From positions 104,856,480-104,920,479 of the forward strand of contig NC_064825.1 of the NCBI RefSeq assembly GCF_024166365.1: a stretch of 64,000 bases of DNA, read 5' to 3'. Both the position numbers and the translations under genes were made by a program. The DNA comes from Elephas maximus indicus (taxonomy: Eukaryota; Chordata; Mammalia; Proboscidea; Elephantidae). Below the pieces are notes generated by a model. That model ran no database searches. It had not been told where the DNA came from and saw only the letters and a program-made list of their open reading frames with translations. How positions within the stretch are numbered: position 1 is the first letter of the stretch; every line of letters begins with the position of its first letter. This document shows, one piece after another, positions 11,156 through 22,744 of this stretch.

Positions 11156-12063
11156 GTCCAGATCGAAAATCTTGAAGAAATTGGCTCTATGTCTTTGAGT
11201 TGTGGTAACGTAACATGGGTAAAAACATGGCAAGGAAGATGTTGTGTCCACCTTTAGAAACACATTTTGTTTCACTTTGCCTCTGGTCACAATAATACAC
11301 ATACTAAACGTGCAAGGTACACACATCCTTTTCACCAACATCTTATCCCACTGTGACATCAGCTTGACATGCAGGACTTCAACTTCTAAATCCATAAGTA
11401 CTGTAGATGAGGCTCTTTGAGTGCTGTTTGTTTTGCACAGCTTCTCAACTATTGCTTCTCTGTACTGAAAGATATGAGAGCTGGAGTCATTTTGTCTTTT
11501 CCACACACCCAACATAAAAACGATGGCAAGGTAACTAAAATAGACACTACTTTTCAAAAGAGTGTCAAGCAGAAGGTTATGATGCTTCCTGTAGTCAGTT
11601 GATTTACATCAATTTGTACCAAATTTTAAACTTTTATTCCTATAATAATTTCTACTTTTTCATATTAGTTTTTTTAAATACTTAGCTGTATTTGAATTAC
11701 TAAATAATAGTTAAGAAATTTTGCCTTTATGTGATGCGTTTTTTAAAAATCTTGTAATACTTTTGTTTCACCTGTGCTCAAGGTTTTTTTTTCCCCCCCA
11801 AGGGTTACACTGGATGTATAAAATGAGTTTCAAAGTGTTTTAATTTTGTCCTGTACCCAAAGTATTTGTGTAAGATTAGTAATATTTCTTCCCTAAATGC
11901 TAAATGGAATTAATTGATAAAGGTACATGTGAATGGATTTTATTTTTTAGGGGGAATATCCTATTTAAAGAATCAATTCATTTAACTGGTATGATGTTAT
12001 GCAAATATTTAATTTTGTGTGTGTGTGTTAAGAAAGTTGTGTTTTTCAAAAGATTTGGTCCAA
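11156..12063. other. No recognisable gene or repeat
   Basis: A minus-strand open frame at 11557-11123 (144 codons) overlaps this stretch. Its product has no motif I recognise, no homologue elsewhere in the window, and compositional features expected of a chance frame. The rest is AT-rich with a (GT)n run near 12018-12030. It has no counterpart in the U2 block, which lost this segment. Confidence 0.4.
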
Positions 12064-12578
12064 GTCTTAGTTATCTGCTGCTGCTACAACAAAAATATCA
12101 CAAGTGGATGACTTTAACAAAAATAAATTAATTTTCTCACAGTAGAGTAGAAGTCCAAATTTAGGGTGCCAGATCCAGGGGAACACTTTTTCTCTCTGTC
12201 GGCTCTGGGGGAAGGTCCTTGTTGACAACTTCCCTGGTTGAGGAGCTTCTGAGCACATGGATCCATGGTCCAAAGGATGTGCTATGCTCTTGGTGCTTCT
12301 TTCTTGTTGGTATTATATCCCCATGCCTCTCTGTTTGCTTCTCTCTGTTATATTTCAAAACAAATTGACTTAAGACACAACCTAACCTTATAGACTGAGT
12401 CCTGCCTCATTAACATAACTGCTACTAATCCCTCCTCATTAACATCATAGAGATAGGATTTACAACACATAGGAAAATCACATCAGATGACAAAATGGTG
12501 GACAATCACACAGTACTGGGAATCATGGCCTAGCCAAGCTGACACAACTTTTTGGGAGATACAGTTCAATTCATGACA
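12064..12578 (-). repeat. Solo LTR, ERVL/MaLR-like, antisense
   Basis: Reverse complement of the family at 251-738 and 14442-14939: it starts with the complement of '...ctaagac' and ends at 'caattcatgaca'. It is a non-coding fossil lying within old L1. The truncated counterpart in the U2 block is 56434-56740. Confidence 0.65.
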
Positions 12579-12589
12579 GGCCACTTCTT

Positions 12590-13420
12590 CTCAGGTGGCA
12601 AAATTATTGGCATAAATTTGTTTATAATATCCTTTTAGAATCTACAAAATCTGCCTAGATGACCCTTTTTTCACTACCAATTCTGATAGTTTGTTTTTTC
12701 TCATATAGTTTTTTGAATTCATTTTGCTAAGGGTTTATCTGGCTTATTACTCTCATCAAAGAACTCTTAGATTTATATATTTTATTTTTGAATTAATTTC
12801 TGAGTCCATGATTTCTGTTTTATATTTACTGTTTTCATTGTACAATATTCTCTGGGTTTATTTTGCTTTTTCCTTTCTGATTTTTTGAGATGGAAGCTAG
12901 TTTATTTCCTTTAATCTTTCTTATTTTCTAATACTTCGTTTTAAAGTTATACATTTCTTCTAAGTACTATCTTATCTGCATCCAATTAATTTTACTGTTT
13001 TGTTTTTATTATCTTATGGTTCAAAATATTTATTTCCATTGTGATTTCTTCTTGACCAAAGCTTATTTAGAACCATTTTGTTTAATTTGTAAATAATTGA
13101 GGAGTGTTTAGTTCTTTTTCTGTCAATTTTTCTAGTTGAATGTTATTATTATCAGACATATTTCTGTATGATACAAGTCCTTTGAAATGTATTGCATCTT
13201 ATTTGTGTTTTAGGATATTGTCTATTTTGGTGACTGTTCCATGTGCACTTTGAGACAAGTAGAATAGACACAGATTTTCTTTTCCTTCTCGTACCACCGT
13301 CCTATATTTGTCTTATGGCTTAATATAAACTTTAGATTCAGATGGTAATTACCCAGCATTTTATTCTGCAGAGTGTAATTTCTCCTGTTAGTGTAATTAC
13401 AGGTATTTGTGTTTCTAAGT
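12590..13420 (-). mobile_element. Old L1 ORF2 fragment, antisense
   Basis: Antisense old-L1 phrases: 'ggtgactgttccatgtgcac', 'tttaatttgtaaataattga', 'tgtatgatacaagtcctttg'. It is shared with 56750-57602, so it predates the U0/U2 duplication. It is heavily decayed with no useful frame. Confidence 0.55.
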
Positions 13421-14441
13421 TTTATAATCGGATTTAATGTTAAGAGATGATTATAAACATATTTTATTTCAGTATAAGTTGTAGTGAATATATTTCCTAT
13501 TAATTCCAAAATGAAATTTGTATGTATAATTATAATCCAATCTAAAAATATTTATTTCTATAATGTTCTTCAGAAAGAAATATAGGACATTGTTAATTTT
13601 ATCACACTCTTATGAGCATTGGCTAATGCAATTGTACGAAATGTTTAAAAAATTTAAGCTAGGTGTTTTTGGTGGTAACTAGATCCACTTATGTAATGTT
13701 TCGCCATTAGCCTTTAGGATTTATTAGACAGGGAATTATCCAAGAATTGTTACAATGTATATAACAAATTTCATTGCTGTCAAAACTGAGGAACATTAGG
13801 GAGAACTGGAATATGCTGTAGAATCCTTCAAGAGACATTCTAAAATGTAATTAAGATGGTTTTGGACTGTAGTAACAAAGATTTAAAAAAACTGTGACAT
13901 TAACAAGGCAGAGCTTTGATTTTTTTGTCTTATAAGAGAAATATAGGATAGGTTGACTGAAGTTGGCCCCAAAATCTTATGGACTCTGATTTCTTGTGCT
14001 CAGCAATTATTAGCTCTTGTTATTTAATGTTATTTCTTTAAAAAAGAATTTTTTGGTGAAAGTATACAGAGCCAAGATACACTAGTTCAACACTTTCTCC
14101 ACGTACATTTGAATGAAAGTGTGCAACCATTCTCCATAGTTATGGTTGTCCACATTATTCCACAACAATTACGTTTAACTGACTGCTGCCTAAGTTTCCC
14201 ATCCAATGGTTTGAGTTGCTGGTTATAAATTAGGTATCACATAGATAATTCTTTAAAAGAGTACAACACTCAAAGCAGAGGTAATTTACTGATTAAAATA
14301 ATCTCTTTTTTGGTTCAAAGAAGACTTCAGGGAATATTTTTGGTTTAAGATTTAAAGATTATCTCAGGGCAAAATTCTTGTGTTTTATATCAGTACTGAA
14401 GAATGAAATTAAGAAAAAAAAATCCCCTTTACAGTAGCATC

Positions 14442-14939
14442 TGTCATGGATTGAATTGTGACCCACAAAAATATTGTCAACTTAGGTGGGCCATGAGTCT
14501 CAGTATTGTGTGATTGTCCATTTTATGTGATTTCCCTGTGTGTTATAAATCTTATCATTATGATGTAATAAGATGGATTAATGGCAGTTATATTGATGAG
14601 ATCTATAAGATGACGTAGTATCTTAAACCAATCTTTTCTGAGATATAAATGAGAGGCAAGAAGAGAGACAGACGGACATCATACTGCCAAGAAAGCAGTG
14701 CCAGGAGCAGAGCACATCCTTTGGACCCAGAATTCCTGCGCTAAGATGCTCCCAGACAAAGGGAACACTGATGCATCACAAGGACCTTCCTCCAGAGCTG
14801 ACAGAGACAGAAAGCCTTCCCTTGGAGCCGGTGCCCTAAATTTGAACTTCTAGCCTACTGGACTGTGAGATCAGAAAATTCTTTTTGTTAAAGTCATCCA
14901 CTTGTATTTCTGTTATAGCAGCACTAGATGAGCAAGACA
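14442..14939 (+). repeat. Solo LTR with 5-bp target duplication (OR1 flank)
   Basis: Starts 'tgtcatggattg' and ends 'agcaagaca', flanked by 'gcatc' at 14437-14441 and 14940-14944. The 5-bp duplication and TG...CA ends support an ERVL/MaLR-type LTR. The same insertion with the same 5-bp repeat is at 59281-59821 (OR3 flank). Flanks a (near 30260) and b (near 36595) lack it, which groups the OR1 and OR3 flanks together. Confidence 0.75.
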
Positions 14940-15871
14940 GCATCTAAAGGAATAAAATTCCTAGGAATAATTTTAGCCAAGGAAGTGAAAGACTCATACA
15001 CAGAAAGCTGATAAACAGTACTAAAAGAAATTAAAGATGACCTAAATAAATGGAAGGACATTTAATGTTCATGGATTGGAAGACTCAATATTGTCAAGAT
15101 ATCAATATTACCCAAAGAAATTTTTAAATTCAAGGAAATCTCCCTCATAATTCCAACAGCCTTCTTTACAGAAATGGAAAAATCAATCTTCAAATAATAT
15201 GAAATTGCTAAGGGCCCCAAATAGCCTAAGCCATCTTGAAAAACAGACCAGAGCAGAAGAACTCACACCTCAGATATCATTGACTTCCATTCTTATGATA
15301 TGATCATGGTCACAGGGTGGCTTTTGAAGCTTTGGACAATTTATCTGAGATCTAGAAAAGCATCAAGGGCGAAGAGCAAAAGGGAGTTTGGCTTTCAGTT
15401 AAATCATCTCATTTCCTGCATGTCTCAATTAATTACATAACTAGTATCTTATAGACCATCTGCCTTAATTTTCAAAGGTTGCTGGGAAATATAATTTTTA
15501 AATTCTGGGACTTTTGATTTCTCTGTAAATATAAGGTCTAATACTTAGGCGAAGTGGGGAGAAAATACAGTGAAGGCAACCAGAGTTCTATAATTTCAAC
15601 TATACTTCCTTCTCTTTAAGCATATTTCCAAGTGATGGAATTTCCTCCCCCTGCAAGAACACAGTTTCTTGGCACTTTGTGTAGAAGGAAACAGTTGGTA
15701 ATATTTTCCTCAGAAAGGGCTGTATGATAAGGACTTAGAATGCATAGATTTTCAAGCCATTCCTTCAAATTTTATATGTATGCATATATTTCTTGTTCAT
15801 CACCGATATTACCAATTTGACTGTTTTAAATCCTTTCTGGGACAAACTCAAGACTCTTACCGCATGCGTGA

Positions 15872-16292
15872 TGTATTAGTTTCCTAGGGCTACCATAACA
15901 AAATTCTACAAAGTGGCTTGTTTCATCCAAGAGAAATTCATTGTCTCAGAGTTTCTGGAGGCTGAGGCCCAACATTAGTGTGTCAGCTGTGTTGATTCCT
16001 TCTGAGGCTTTGACGGAGATCTGTTCTACTCATATCTCTTAACATCTAGTAGATCCAGGAATTCATGGGTTGCTACTGCAGCATCACATGTAATCCTTCA
16101 TCTCTCTCTCTCTGTCTCTGGGAATCTTCTCTTTTGTAAGAACACCAGTGGGACCCACTCCACTGGAGTATACCCTCATGTTAACCTTACTGATAACATC
16201 TTCATAGACCCTGTTTATAGAGTCACATTCACAAGCATAGCATTCAGGCTCCAACATATTTTTGTGGGCAACACAATTCAATCCATAGTAGG
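15872..16292 (-). repeat. LTR-like repeat, antisense, ancestral to all flank copies
   Basis: Runs from 'tgtattagtttcctagggct' to 'caatccatagta', the antisense form of a common eutherian LTR-type repeat whose sense end reads near 'agccctaggaaactaataca'. It is present in all four flank copies (31677-32083, 37734-38121, 60801-61171), so it was in the founder unit. Confidence 0.6.
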
Positions 16293-18987
16293 GGAGAACC
16301 CTGCTTTATATGCATTTGAATCGAGTTTTAAATGACTTTTTCTGAAATCAACTTTCTTGGTGTTCTTGGAGTGAATCTACCAAGGTATAACTTAAACTTA
16401 CACACCCAACAGTGTTGCCTATTTTGAAGATCGTGATTTAAACAAGAGCGTTTTTACATATTCAAACTCTTCCCAACATGGACTCTTTCCTTTGGGTGAG
16501 TTGACCCTGGATTATACATTTGTTATTTTCCTCCTCTAAGGACCTGGTCCTGTCAGTCCTGTTCCATGTGGGTGACTATTCTGTAGCATCTCTGGAGATG
16601 CAGGACCTACTCTCAGAATTGTGATTAAGGTCCCAATGAGTTTAATTATAGAAAAGTCACACATTAAGATGCACCAATTCAATGACTCAACAGTATTCAT
16701 TATAGTTCAAAATGCAAATAAGTGTCCAAAGACTGTTACCCTTACCACAGAGAGTACTTGTTTATATGAGTAGTTACAGGACTGGGCTTTACAGGAATTG
16801 AAATGATGGACTCAAAGCATAACAAAATATGAACATGAAATTATTTTTCATCCTTCAGGCAAACCATAGCTCAACTATGCTGTATGAAGTCAGGCCGGTA
16901 TAAAGGCCTGAGAATCAAAATCAGGTAACAAGCTATTTCACTTCTAAACCACCCACTGCAAAATATTTCTCTAAACAATTCACAGTTCACTTTCCCACAA
17001 AATTTACTTTTTATTTTTAACCTCATACTGCTTATTTAACATTTGTTTGTTTTAGGATGAATTATGCCAGCAATGGTGTTTTTGGCTCTCTTTGTTTATA
17101 ATCAATATTCAGACTCGTTTTTGTTAGAGGACATTTTTACATTTGTAATAAAAATCTCATCTGTTGAAAAGGTACCAATTTTCTGAAGGACTAAGATGAG
17201 ACAGACTTCTGGAAGCATAGAAAGAACTGGCCACAGAGAAACATTTCCAGGTCTGGTGCTGGTGTGTGTACTATCTTACTGTGTGTGTCCACAGAGATGG
17301 CATCAGTGTATGAAGCTGTTATCTTTTAGGACAAGTGAGAAGGCACCACAATCCAGAACTTGAACTGAATGACTGTTTCATTATGCAGGTAACCCAGGGA
17401 GTGTTTTTATACATGAGTCTTCAGAAAGGTTTATATTATGTAAGGATACATCGGTAGTATGATTTGGAAAGTCAAGCTCTTTTAAAAAAGTTCTCCTAAG
17501 TGACTCTGATAATCAGCCATGTTAGAAATTCTTTCTGATTGATAAAATATGTGAAGATTGACTTAATTCTATGATGCTTTTTGGGGAATATTTCAAAGTA
17601 CAAAGATTTAGAGTACATTCACCTTCTCTAACATCAGTATTCTTAGAAACAAATTTCAAGGGTAAAAATTTGTGGGATATTCTAATGGACAGAGACTTAA
17701 TAAGTGTCCTGTAGGATCAATGGAAGTGCTCTGTAAGCATTGTTTGTTAATCTGTTAATAATTAGAGAATGATGTAAATCTGTAAACCTTGAATGAGTGA
17801 CCTTCAAGGACCTAAGATAATGCTTATGAAAGCAGGTTATTACTTCAATTCATAGGAGTGATAGGTTGGTTAAGAAAAGGACTGATAGGGATCATTAGGT
17901 TTAGCGAGGGGAAGGTGTTTTCATAAAGAACATAGAATTGAGTTGCTTGCTTGAAAAAGTTGAGTCGAAGGATAAATTATTTAAATAACGATGATACTAT
18001 ACTGTGTAAATACAGACAGGAAAATTGTTAATGTAGGAATTGGAGGAGACAACTACAAGAGGAACAGGGACAAAGAGGATGGGATCTAGTGCACACACAG
18101 AGGGTCTGGCCACAGAAACAGAAAATCCATGTATTGTGAAGAGGAGGTCCAGCAGAATTATGACGTCAGGTATTGAAGTAAATGTCAATAGAGGTATCAA
18201 GAATAACTGGATATCATTAATAGAATTATTTTAAGAGGTCGCAGTATTGAGTAATATTGATGATATTTATGATAGTTTTTTTGGGGGGGGTGTGTTTGTG
18301 TGTGCATGTACACGGTCTTCTTTCATCTTTGGAATCTCTCATCTTTTTCATTCCTGAATATTCATCACCAGCAAAAAAGTTACCCGTTTCCAAGAAAAAA
18401 ATGTATCTTTCCATGTTTTTCTCATATTCGTACATTTACTTTTTTATAATAGTATATGTAGTGTTGTGCTTCTGTCTTTATCGTGCAACTGTATCTTATC
18501 AGTACCAATTTTTGAAATTTTGAAATATGTCCTTTGGGGATGGAAGCTATTAGTTAAAAAGATTTTGCCATTCCTAGAATGTAGAAAATAATCTCATTTA
18601 TTAATATGAAAGTGAATATTAACTAAATCTTCCTTTATTTTTACTTTAAAACTTTCTATAAAAAAAAGAAAAAAAATTTTTTTATTCATAATTTTTTATA
18701 TGTAATACTAATCATACATATATATGTATAAATACATACAATTTATTTCTCCCAGATGGCAAGTTAATGTGGTTACCCCATTTATTTCATAATCTGCTCT
18801 TTTCCCGTGTGTTTCTAATTACTTGTTTGCCTCTCAATCATTCGATAAGTTCACTGAGGTTTTGGACCATGTTTGATCAGAAATGTATTCTTAGAATAGT
18901 GTACAGTGCTGAAACATAATAAATCATAAATGCCAACTTGTTTAATGATTAAATGAATTATCTGGAGACTTCGAAACATCACTAGTC

Positions 18988-19006
18988 ATTATATTTACAG
19001 GTAACT
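18988..19006 (+). promoter_or_regulatory. Candidate splice site just upstream of OR1
   Basis: 'atatttacag' ends at 19000, followed directly by 'gtaac', giving an acceptor-like CAG immediately abutting a donor-like GTAA. It lies 45 bp before the ATG. The same motif precedes OR2 (AG at 46124-46125) and OR3 (AG at 63836-63837). OR genes usually splice a 5' untranslated exon onto the coding exon, so an acceptor here is plausible. Use of the donor is speculative. Confidence 0.45.
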
Positions 19007-19045
19007 TTTTTCAGAACTCTGAAATAAGGAAACACAGGAGATCAT

Positions 19046-19964
19046 ATGGAGCAAAGGAACAATGTGACTGAGTTTGTTCTCTTGGGGCTCACCCAGAGTC
19101 TTCAGGGTCAGAAAATATTATTTGTTGCATTTTTGCCGATCTACATTGTGACAATTGTGGGTAACTTACTTATTGTCTTGACTGTGGTGATCAGCCCTAC
19201 CCTGGATGCCCCTATGTACTTCTTTCTTGGCTACTTATCGTTTATGGATGCTGTTTATTCTACTACGGTTACCCCAAATATGATTACAAACTTACTCTAT
19301 GAGAAGAAAATCATTTCGTTTCAAGCTTGCATGACTCAGCTTTTTATAGGACACTTATTTGGTGGTTCTGAGATTTTACTTCTGGTGGTCATGGCTCATG
19401 ACCGCTACGTGGCTATCTGCAAACCCCTGCAATTATATGACCATCACAAACCAACGGGTACGTGTTCTGCTGCTGCTGGTGGCTTATTTTGGAGGTTTTG
19501 TGCATGCTGTTGCTCATCTTCTCTGTGTTTACACCCTTCCCTTCTGTGGCCCCAATGTCATTGACCACATCTTCTGTGACATGCACCCTTTATTGAAACT
19601 TGCCTGCACTGACTCCTATGTCATTGGTTTCACTGTGATTGCCAGTGATGGCACAATAAGTGTGGTCATCTTTATGCTGTTACTCTTCTCCCATGGAGTC
19701 ATTCTTCACTCCCTGAAGAACCTTAGTCAGGAAGGGAGGCACAAAGCTTTATCTACCTGTGGTTCCCACATCACGGTGGTAGTCCTGTTTTTTGTCCCTT
19801 GTATTTTCTTGTATGTGAGACCTCCTTTCACCCTACCTGTTGATAAATTTTTGGCTGTGTTTTACACTGTTTTCACCCCTATGTTGAACCCCTTAATCTA
19901 TACTTTGAGAAATGCAGAGATGAAAAATGCATTGAAGAAGCTTTGGACCAGAAGAAGAATATGA
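19046..19964 (+). pseudogene. Olfactory receptor OR1 (OR4C-like), one frameshift
   Basis: A class A GPCR of the olfactory receptor family, which would sit in olfactory cilia and signal through G-olf. The single-exon frame starts at 19046 with an N-glycosylation site (NNVT, residues 5-8). TM1 has the GN pair ('IVGNLLIV'), TM2 '[14 protein letters not shown]', the TM3 end '[13 protein letters not shown]' (family MAYDRY with Y to H), the loop '[18 protein letters not shown]', TM6 '[17 protein letters not shown]', TM7 '[16 protein letters not shown]'. One extra A near 19431-19432 (CTGCAATTAT where OR2 has CTGCATTAT) breaks the frame after 'CKPL'. Downstream all motifs remain to a TGA at 19962-19964, so a very young pseudogene or a base-call error are both possible. 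The OR4C-like label is from overall motif resemblance; the exact subfamily is unproven. Confidence 0.9.
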
Positions 19965-19993
19965 CGCGAGAGGCAAATGTATCACCTACTTTC

Positions 19994-19999
19994 AATAAA
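19994..19999 (+). promoter_or_regulatory. Candidate poly(A) signal of OR1
   Basis: AATAAA lies 30 bp past the OR1 stop. The aligned position in OR2 ('ttcattgaaa' near 47116) has lost the hexamer. The short distance would give a very short 3'UTR, so the real site may be elsewhere. Confidence 0.35.
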
Positions 20000-20027
20000 G
20001 AATTGTTCCTTCCTGGAAAACAAAACA

Positions 20028-20092
20028 ATACAAAACGACAACAACAACACAACAAAAATTTAAATCCATTGCCATTGAATTGATTCTAGAAA
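20028..20092 (-). repeat. AfroSINE 3' fragment, antisense
   Basis: An A-rich tail-like stretch ('aaacgacaacaacaacacaac') followed by 'aaatccattgccattgaattgattct', the antisense 3' end of an AfroSINE cut off after about 40 bp. It is only in the OR1 unit. Confidence 0.55.
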
Positions 20093-20963
20093 ACTGTGTG
20101 TAATTTTTTAATTTGGGTAAATAATTCCTCACATTAAATAATTTGTGCATGATGAAAAATATTTATTTGGATATTTCCAATGATACATTTTATTCAAAAT
20201 ATATTCATAAGATTTTCATTTCATAGGAAAATATATGTTCTTTTTTGGTGTAGAATAGTTCTGTCGAGTCTATAGATTTATATCTATGTTATGACTTATG
20301 CTACTTTTAATACCAGAAATTTATTTTAGTTGATGGAAGATTTTCTAATGTCTCTTTCTTAAGTAAATCTAATCCTTTTTTACAATTAATAGTGTTCACT
20401 GCAGATTTCAAAATAATACAATTCAAAATAAGACATGAAAATATGATTCATAGCACCCCATATGGAGATAGCTCATGTCAACATTAGAAGTACATATTTT
20501 TATGTTTGTAAGATATTTTATATCTGTAGCTTTGCTTATGTTGCTTAGCATGTTAAGGTTTACAAGAAAGGATGTTTCAGAGTTCTAAATTAATCATGTT
20601 TGCTAAATACATAAAAGCAATCTGGAAGAAAAAAGCAAGTAGACAGAAAAATGACTAAATCTTACTTATTTTCCCAATTGGGAAATCATTTTGTCTCCTC
20701 AAGCAGAGCAGCTTTCTTTGGTGTTATATTTTCATAAAAATCATGTATTCATCTTCCAAGATCATTTAAAATATCTGATGATGGCTTTGTTATTTTTCAA
20801 TATTTCATCTTCTTGCTTATAGTACATCATGGTCTTCTAATAGGGACTTAAACCCTGTCTTTCATATATATATATATATATATATAGCCTGGAACTTTTC
20901 ACTGGATTATTTTGCATGATTTCATTTTCAAGAAAGATGCTGACCGTATTGTTTCTGTCTCAC
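20093..20963. other. OR1 3' flank, no gene
   Basis: Homologous to 1-250/740-1510 and to 47247-47501/48021-48960. It lacks the LTR, old SINE and later insertions those copies share. A (TA)n run lies at 20864-20886. Confidence 0.65.
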
Positions 20964-21165
20964 ATCTCTTCCTTGAGTGCTCAACTTCTAATTGAGAGAT
21001 TGGTAGTTCAAACCCACTAGACACTCCATGGAAGCCAGATGTGACAGTCTACTTCCATAAAGATTTATAGCCTTGGAGATCCTATGGAGAAGTTCTGCTC
21101 TGTCCTATACTGTTGCTATGAATCGGAATTGACTCATCGGTAATGGGTTTGATTTGGTGGGTGTC
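20964..21165 (+). repeat. AfroSINE, long form
   Basis: Sense-strand SINE with a B-box-like 'tagttcaaacccactagaca', the extra middle segment 'gatgtgacagtctacttccataaag' and the 3' core 'gttgctatgaatcggaattgac'. The long form differs from the shorter copies (for example 48593) by that middle segment. It is absent from the U0 and U2 flanks. Confidence 0.7.
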
Positions 21166-21224
21166 TTGCCACAAACAAGGGTGTATTTTTCTGTACAAAG
21201 ATTTATATTTGACCACATATTAGT

Positions 21225-21748
21225 TGTAATGGTTACTGTTGTATGTCAACTTGGATGGCCACGATCCTCAGTGATTTGCTAGTTGTATGATGGTGTGATC
21301 ACTCCCATGATGACATTTGATATTATGTGATCACTCTATGATGGGATCTGCTCTGAGTAGCCAGTCAGTTGAAAGGGAACTTCCTTGTATGTGGGGCCTG
21401 CATTGACTATAAGTGGATATCCTGGCAAGGCTTGTGGGTTTTGGCTCATTCTGGATCCTGCAGCTGGCTCCTGTTCAACTGATCTCCTATTCTTGGGACT
21501 TGAGCTAGCAGCTTACCCGAGGTCTTGCCTGCCTATCTTTGGGATTCCTTGATCTTCACAGCCTGTGAACAAGAGCCCTGCTCTCCAACCTGCCAATCTT
21601 GGCTACATGCGTCGGGAGAAGCCTGACCCATGGACTTGGGGTGTTCCATCCTCTACAACCATGTAAGCTATTTCCTTGATATAAATGTCTATATATATAT
21701 TTATATGCTTTACTGGTTTTGTTTATCTAAAGAACCCAGCCTAAGACA
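21225..21748 (+). repeat. Solo LTR, ERVL-type
   Basis: Starts 'tgtaatggttactg', ends 'aacccagcctaagaca', with an AATAAA-like 'gatataaat' and a (TA)-rich stretch before the end. It is related to the LTRs at 29216-29696 and 34335-34772 but of another subfamily. It is inserted at the left edge of the 22-bp minisatellite. Non-coding fossil. Confidence 0.6.
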
Positions 21749-22275
21749 CTGGTGTAACTCCAGCCATACAAACGTCTCCACTTAATCATATGGGTCTTTA
21801 TGTTACAACACTATGTTGTATTCTACCCCATATGGTCCTTTATCTGATCACACAAGTGTGTGTATATTAGACACGTGGGTTTGTATACAACCACATGCAG
21901 ATCTTCTGTACCTGACTACATATAGATGATGCATAGGTCTGTATTCAACACACACACGTATCTGTATCCAGTCACTCATGGGTCTGGGTCAAATCACACA
22001 CCTTCATCTGCACCAGACCATATTGGATCCGTTTCTGACCACATATGGGTCTGTATCTGAGTACCCATATGACTATTTGACTATACACAGGTTTGTATCC
22101 ATTTATACATGATGCTATATCTTACCATACTTCTGGCATGTGTCTGATCACGAATGGCCTATGTTCAACCACACATAGCTCTTTATATGACCTTACAAGG
22201 AACTGTATTCAACCATACATAAGTCTGTATCCAACCAGACACAGATCTGTATATAACTGCCCATACATCTCTATT
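21749..22275. repeat. 22-bp minisatellite, OR1 3' flank copy
   Basis: About 520 bp of degenerate 'gtctgtatctgaccacacat'-like units. It is the longest of the three homologous arrays, including 'atctgtatataactgcccatac' at the right edge. Open frames across it are artefacts of the repeat. Confidence 0.7.
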
Positions 22276-22535
22276 CCATTCCTGGGTGATGCAAGGATTT
22301 TGTGCTTGACTACTAACCTAAAGGTTGGCAGTTCCAACCCTTCCATGGGCATTGGGGAAGAAAGGCCTTGTGATCTGTTTCTATAAAGATTACAGCCAAA
22401 GACAAACCAATAAAATGCTATGTGTCACTTCTTCTTCATAGCACTCATGGGATTGCCATGAAAACATTAGCAAGCTATTCAAGTAGCTTGAAATTGACTT
22501 GATGGTGATGGATTTGGATTTTGGTTATGGAAAAA
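22275..22535 (+). repeat. Old tRNA-derived SINE, sense
   Basis: 'cctgggtgatgcaaggattttg...gactactaacctaaaggttgg' is the tRNA-like head, followed by 'gaagaaaggccttgtgatctg' and 'taaagattacagcc', with a diverged tail reading 'gaaattgacttgatggtgatgg'. It is the same class as 875-1085 and clearly older than AfroSINE copies nearby. Confidence 0.6.
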
Positions 22536-22744
22536 TTTTTGGCTTGGTTCAATGAAATGTAATTTTGGAGGATTAATTGATATGCAATGTCTTATTTGAA
22601 TAGCTTGCTAATGTTTTCAGTTGTGATTTGGATTACAGGCTGAGTCACAAAGTGGAATTAAAAACCTGTTTAAGAAATATATATATATATTTGAGAAAAA
22701 GCTCATTTTAAGCCACCAGGAATTGTAGCTAATGGTTTTTTGCA

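Larger units (their letters stand above)
13430..18990 (+). other. 5' flank of OR1 (duplicated unit)
   Basis: Non-coding sequence found four times: here, 29697-32683 (copy a, partial), 34773-46123 (copy b) and 58227-63835 (OR3). This copy is closest to the OR3 flank over most of its length: in about 135 bases near 16125-16260 I count five differences. It carries LTRs at 14442-14939 and 15872-16292. I see no coding exon. An untranslated first exon and promoter of OR1 would be expected in this interval, but none can be placed by eye. Confidence 0.65.

Noticed and set aside
11904-12131. 75-codon + strand frame
   Set aside because: It crosses from unassigned sequence into an antisense LTR; no homology or motif.
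22093-22386. 97-codon + strand frame across the minisatellite
   Set aside because: It is produced by the 22-bp tandem repeat and runs into a SINE; no protein-like composition.
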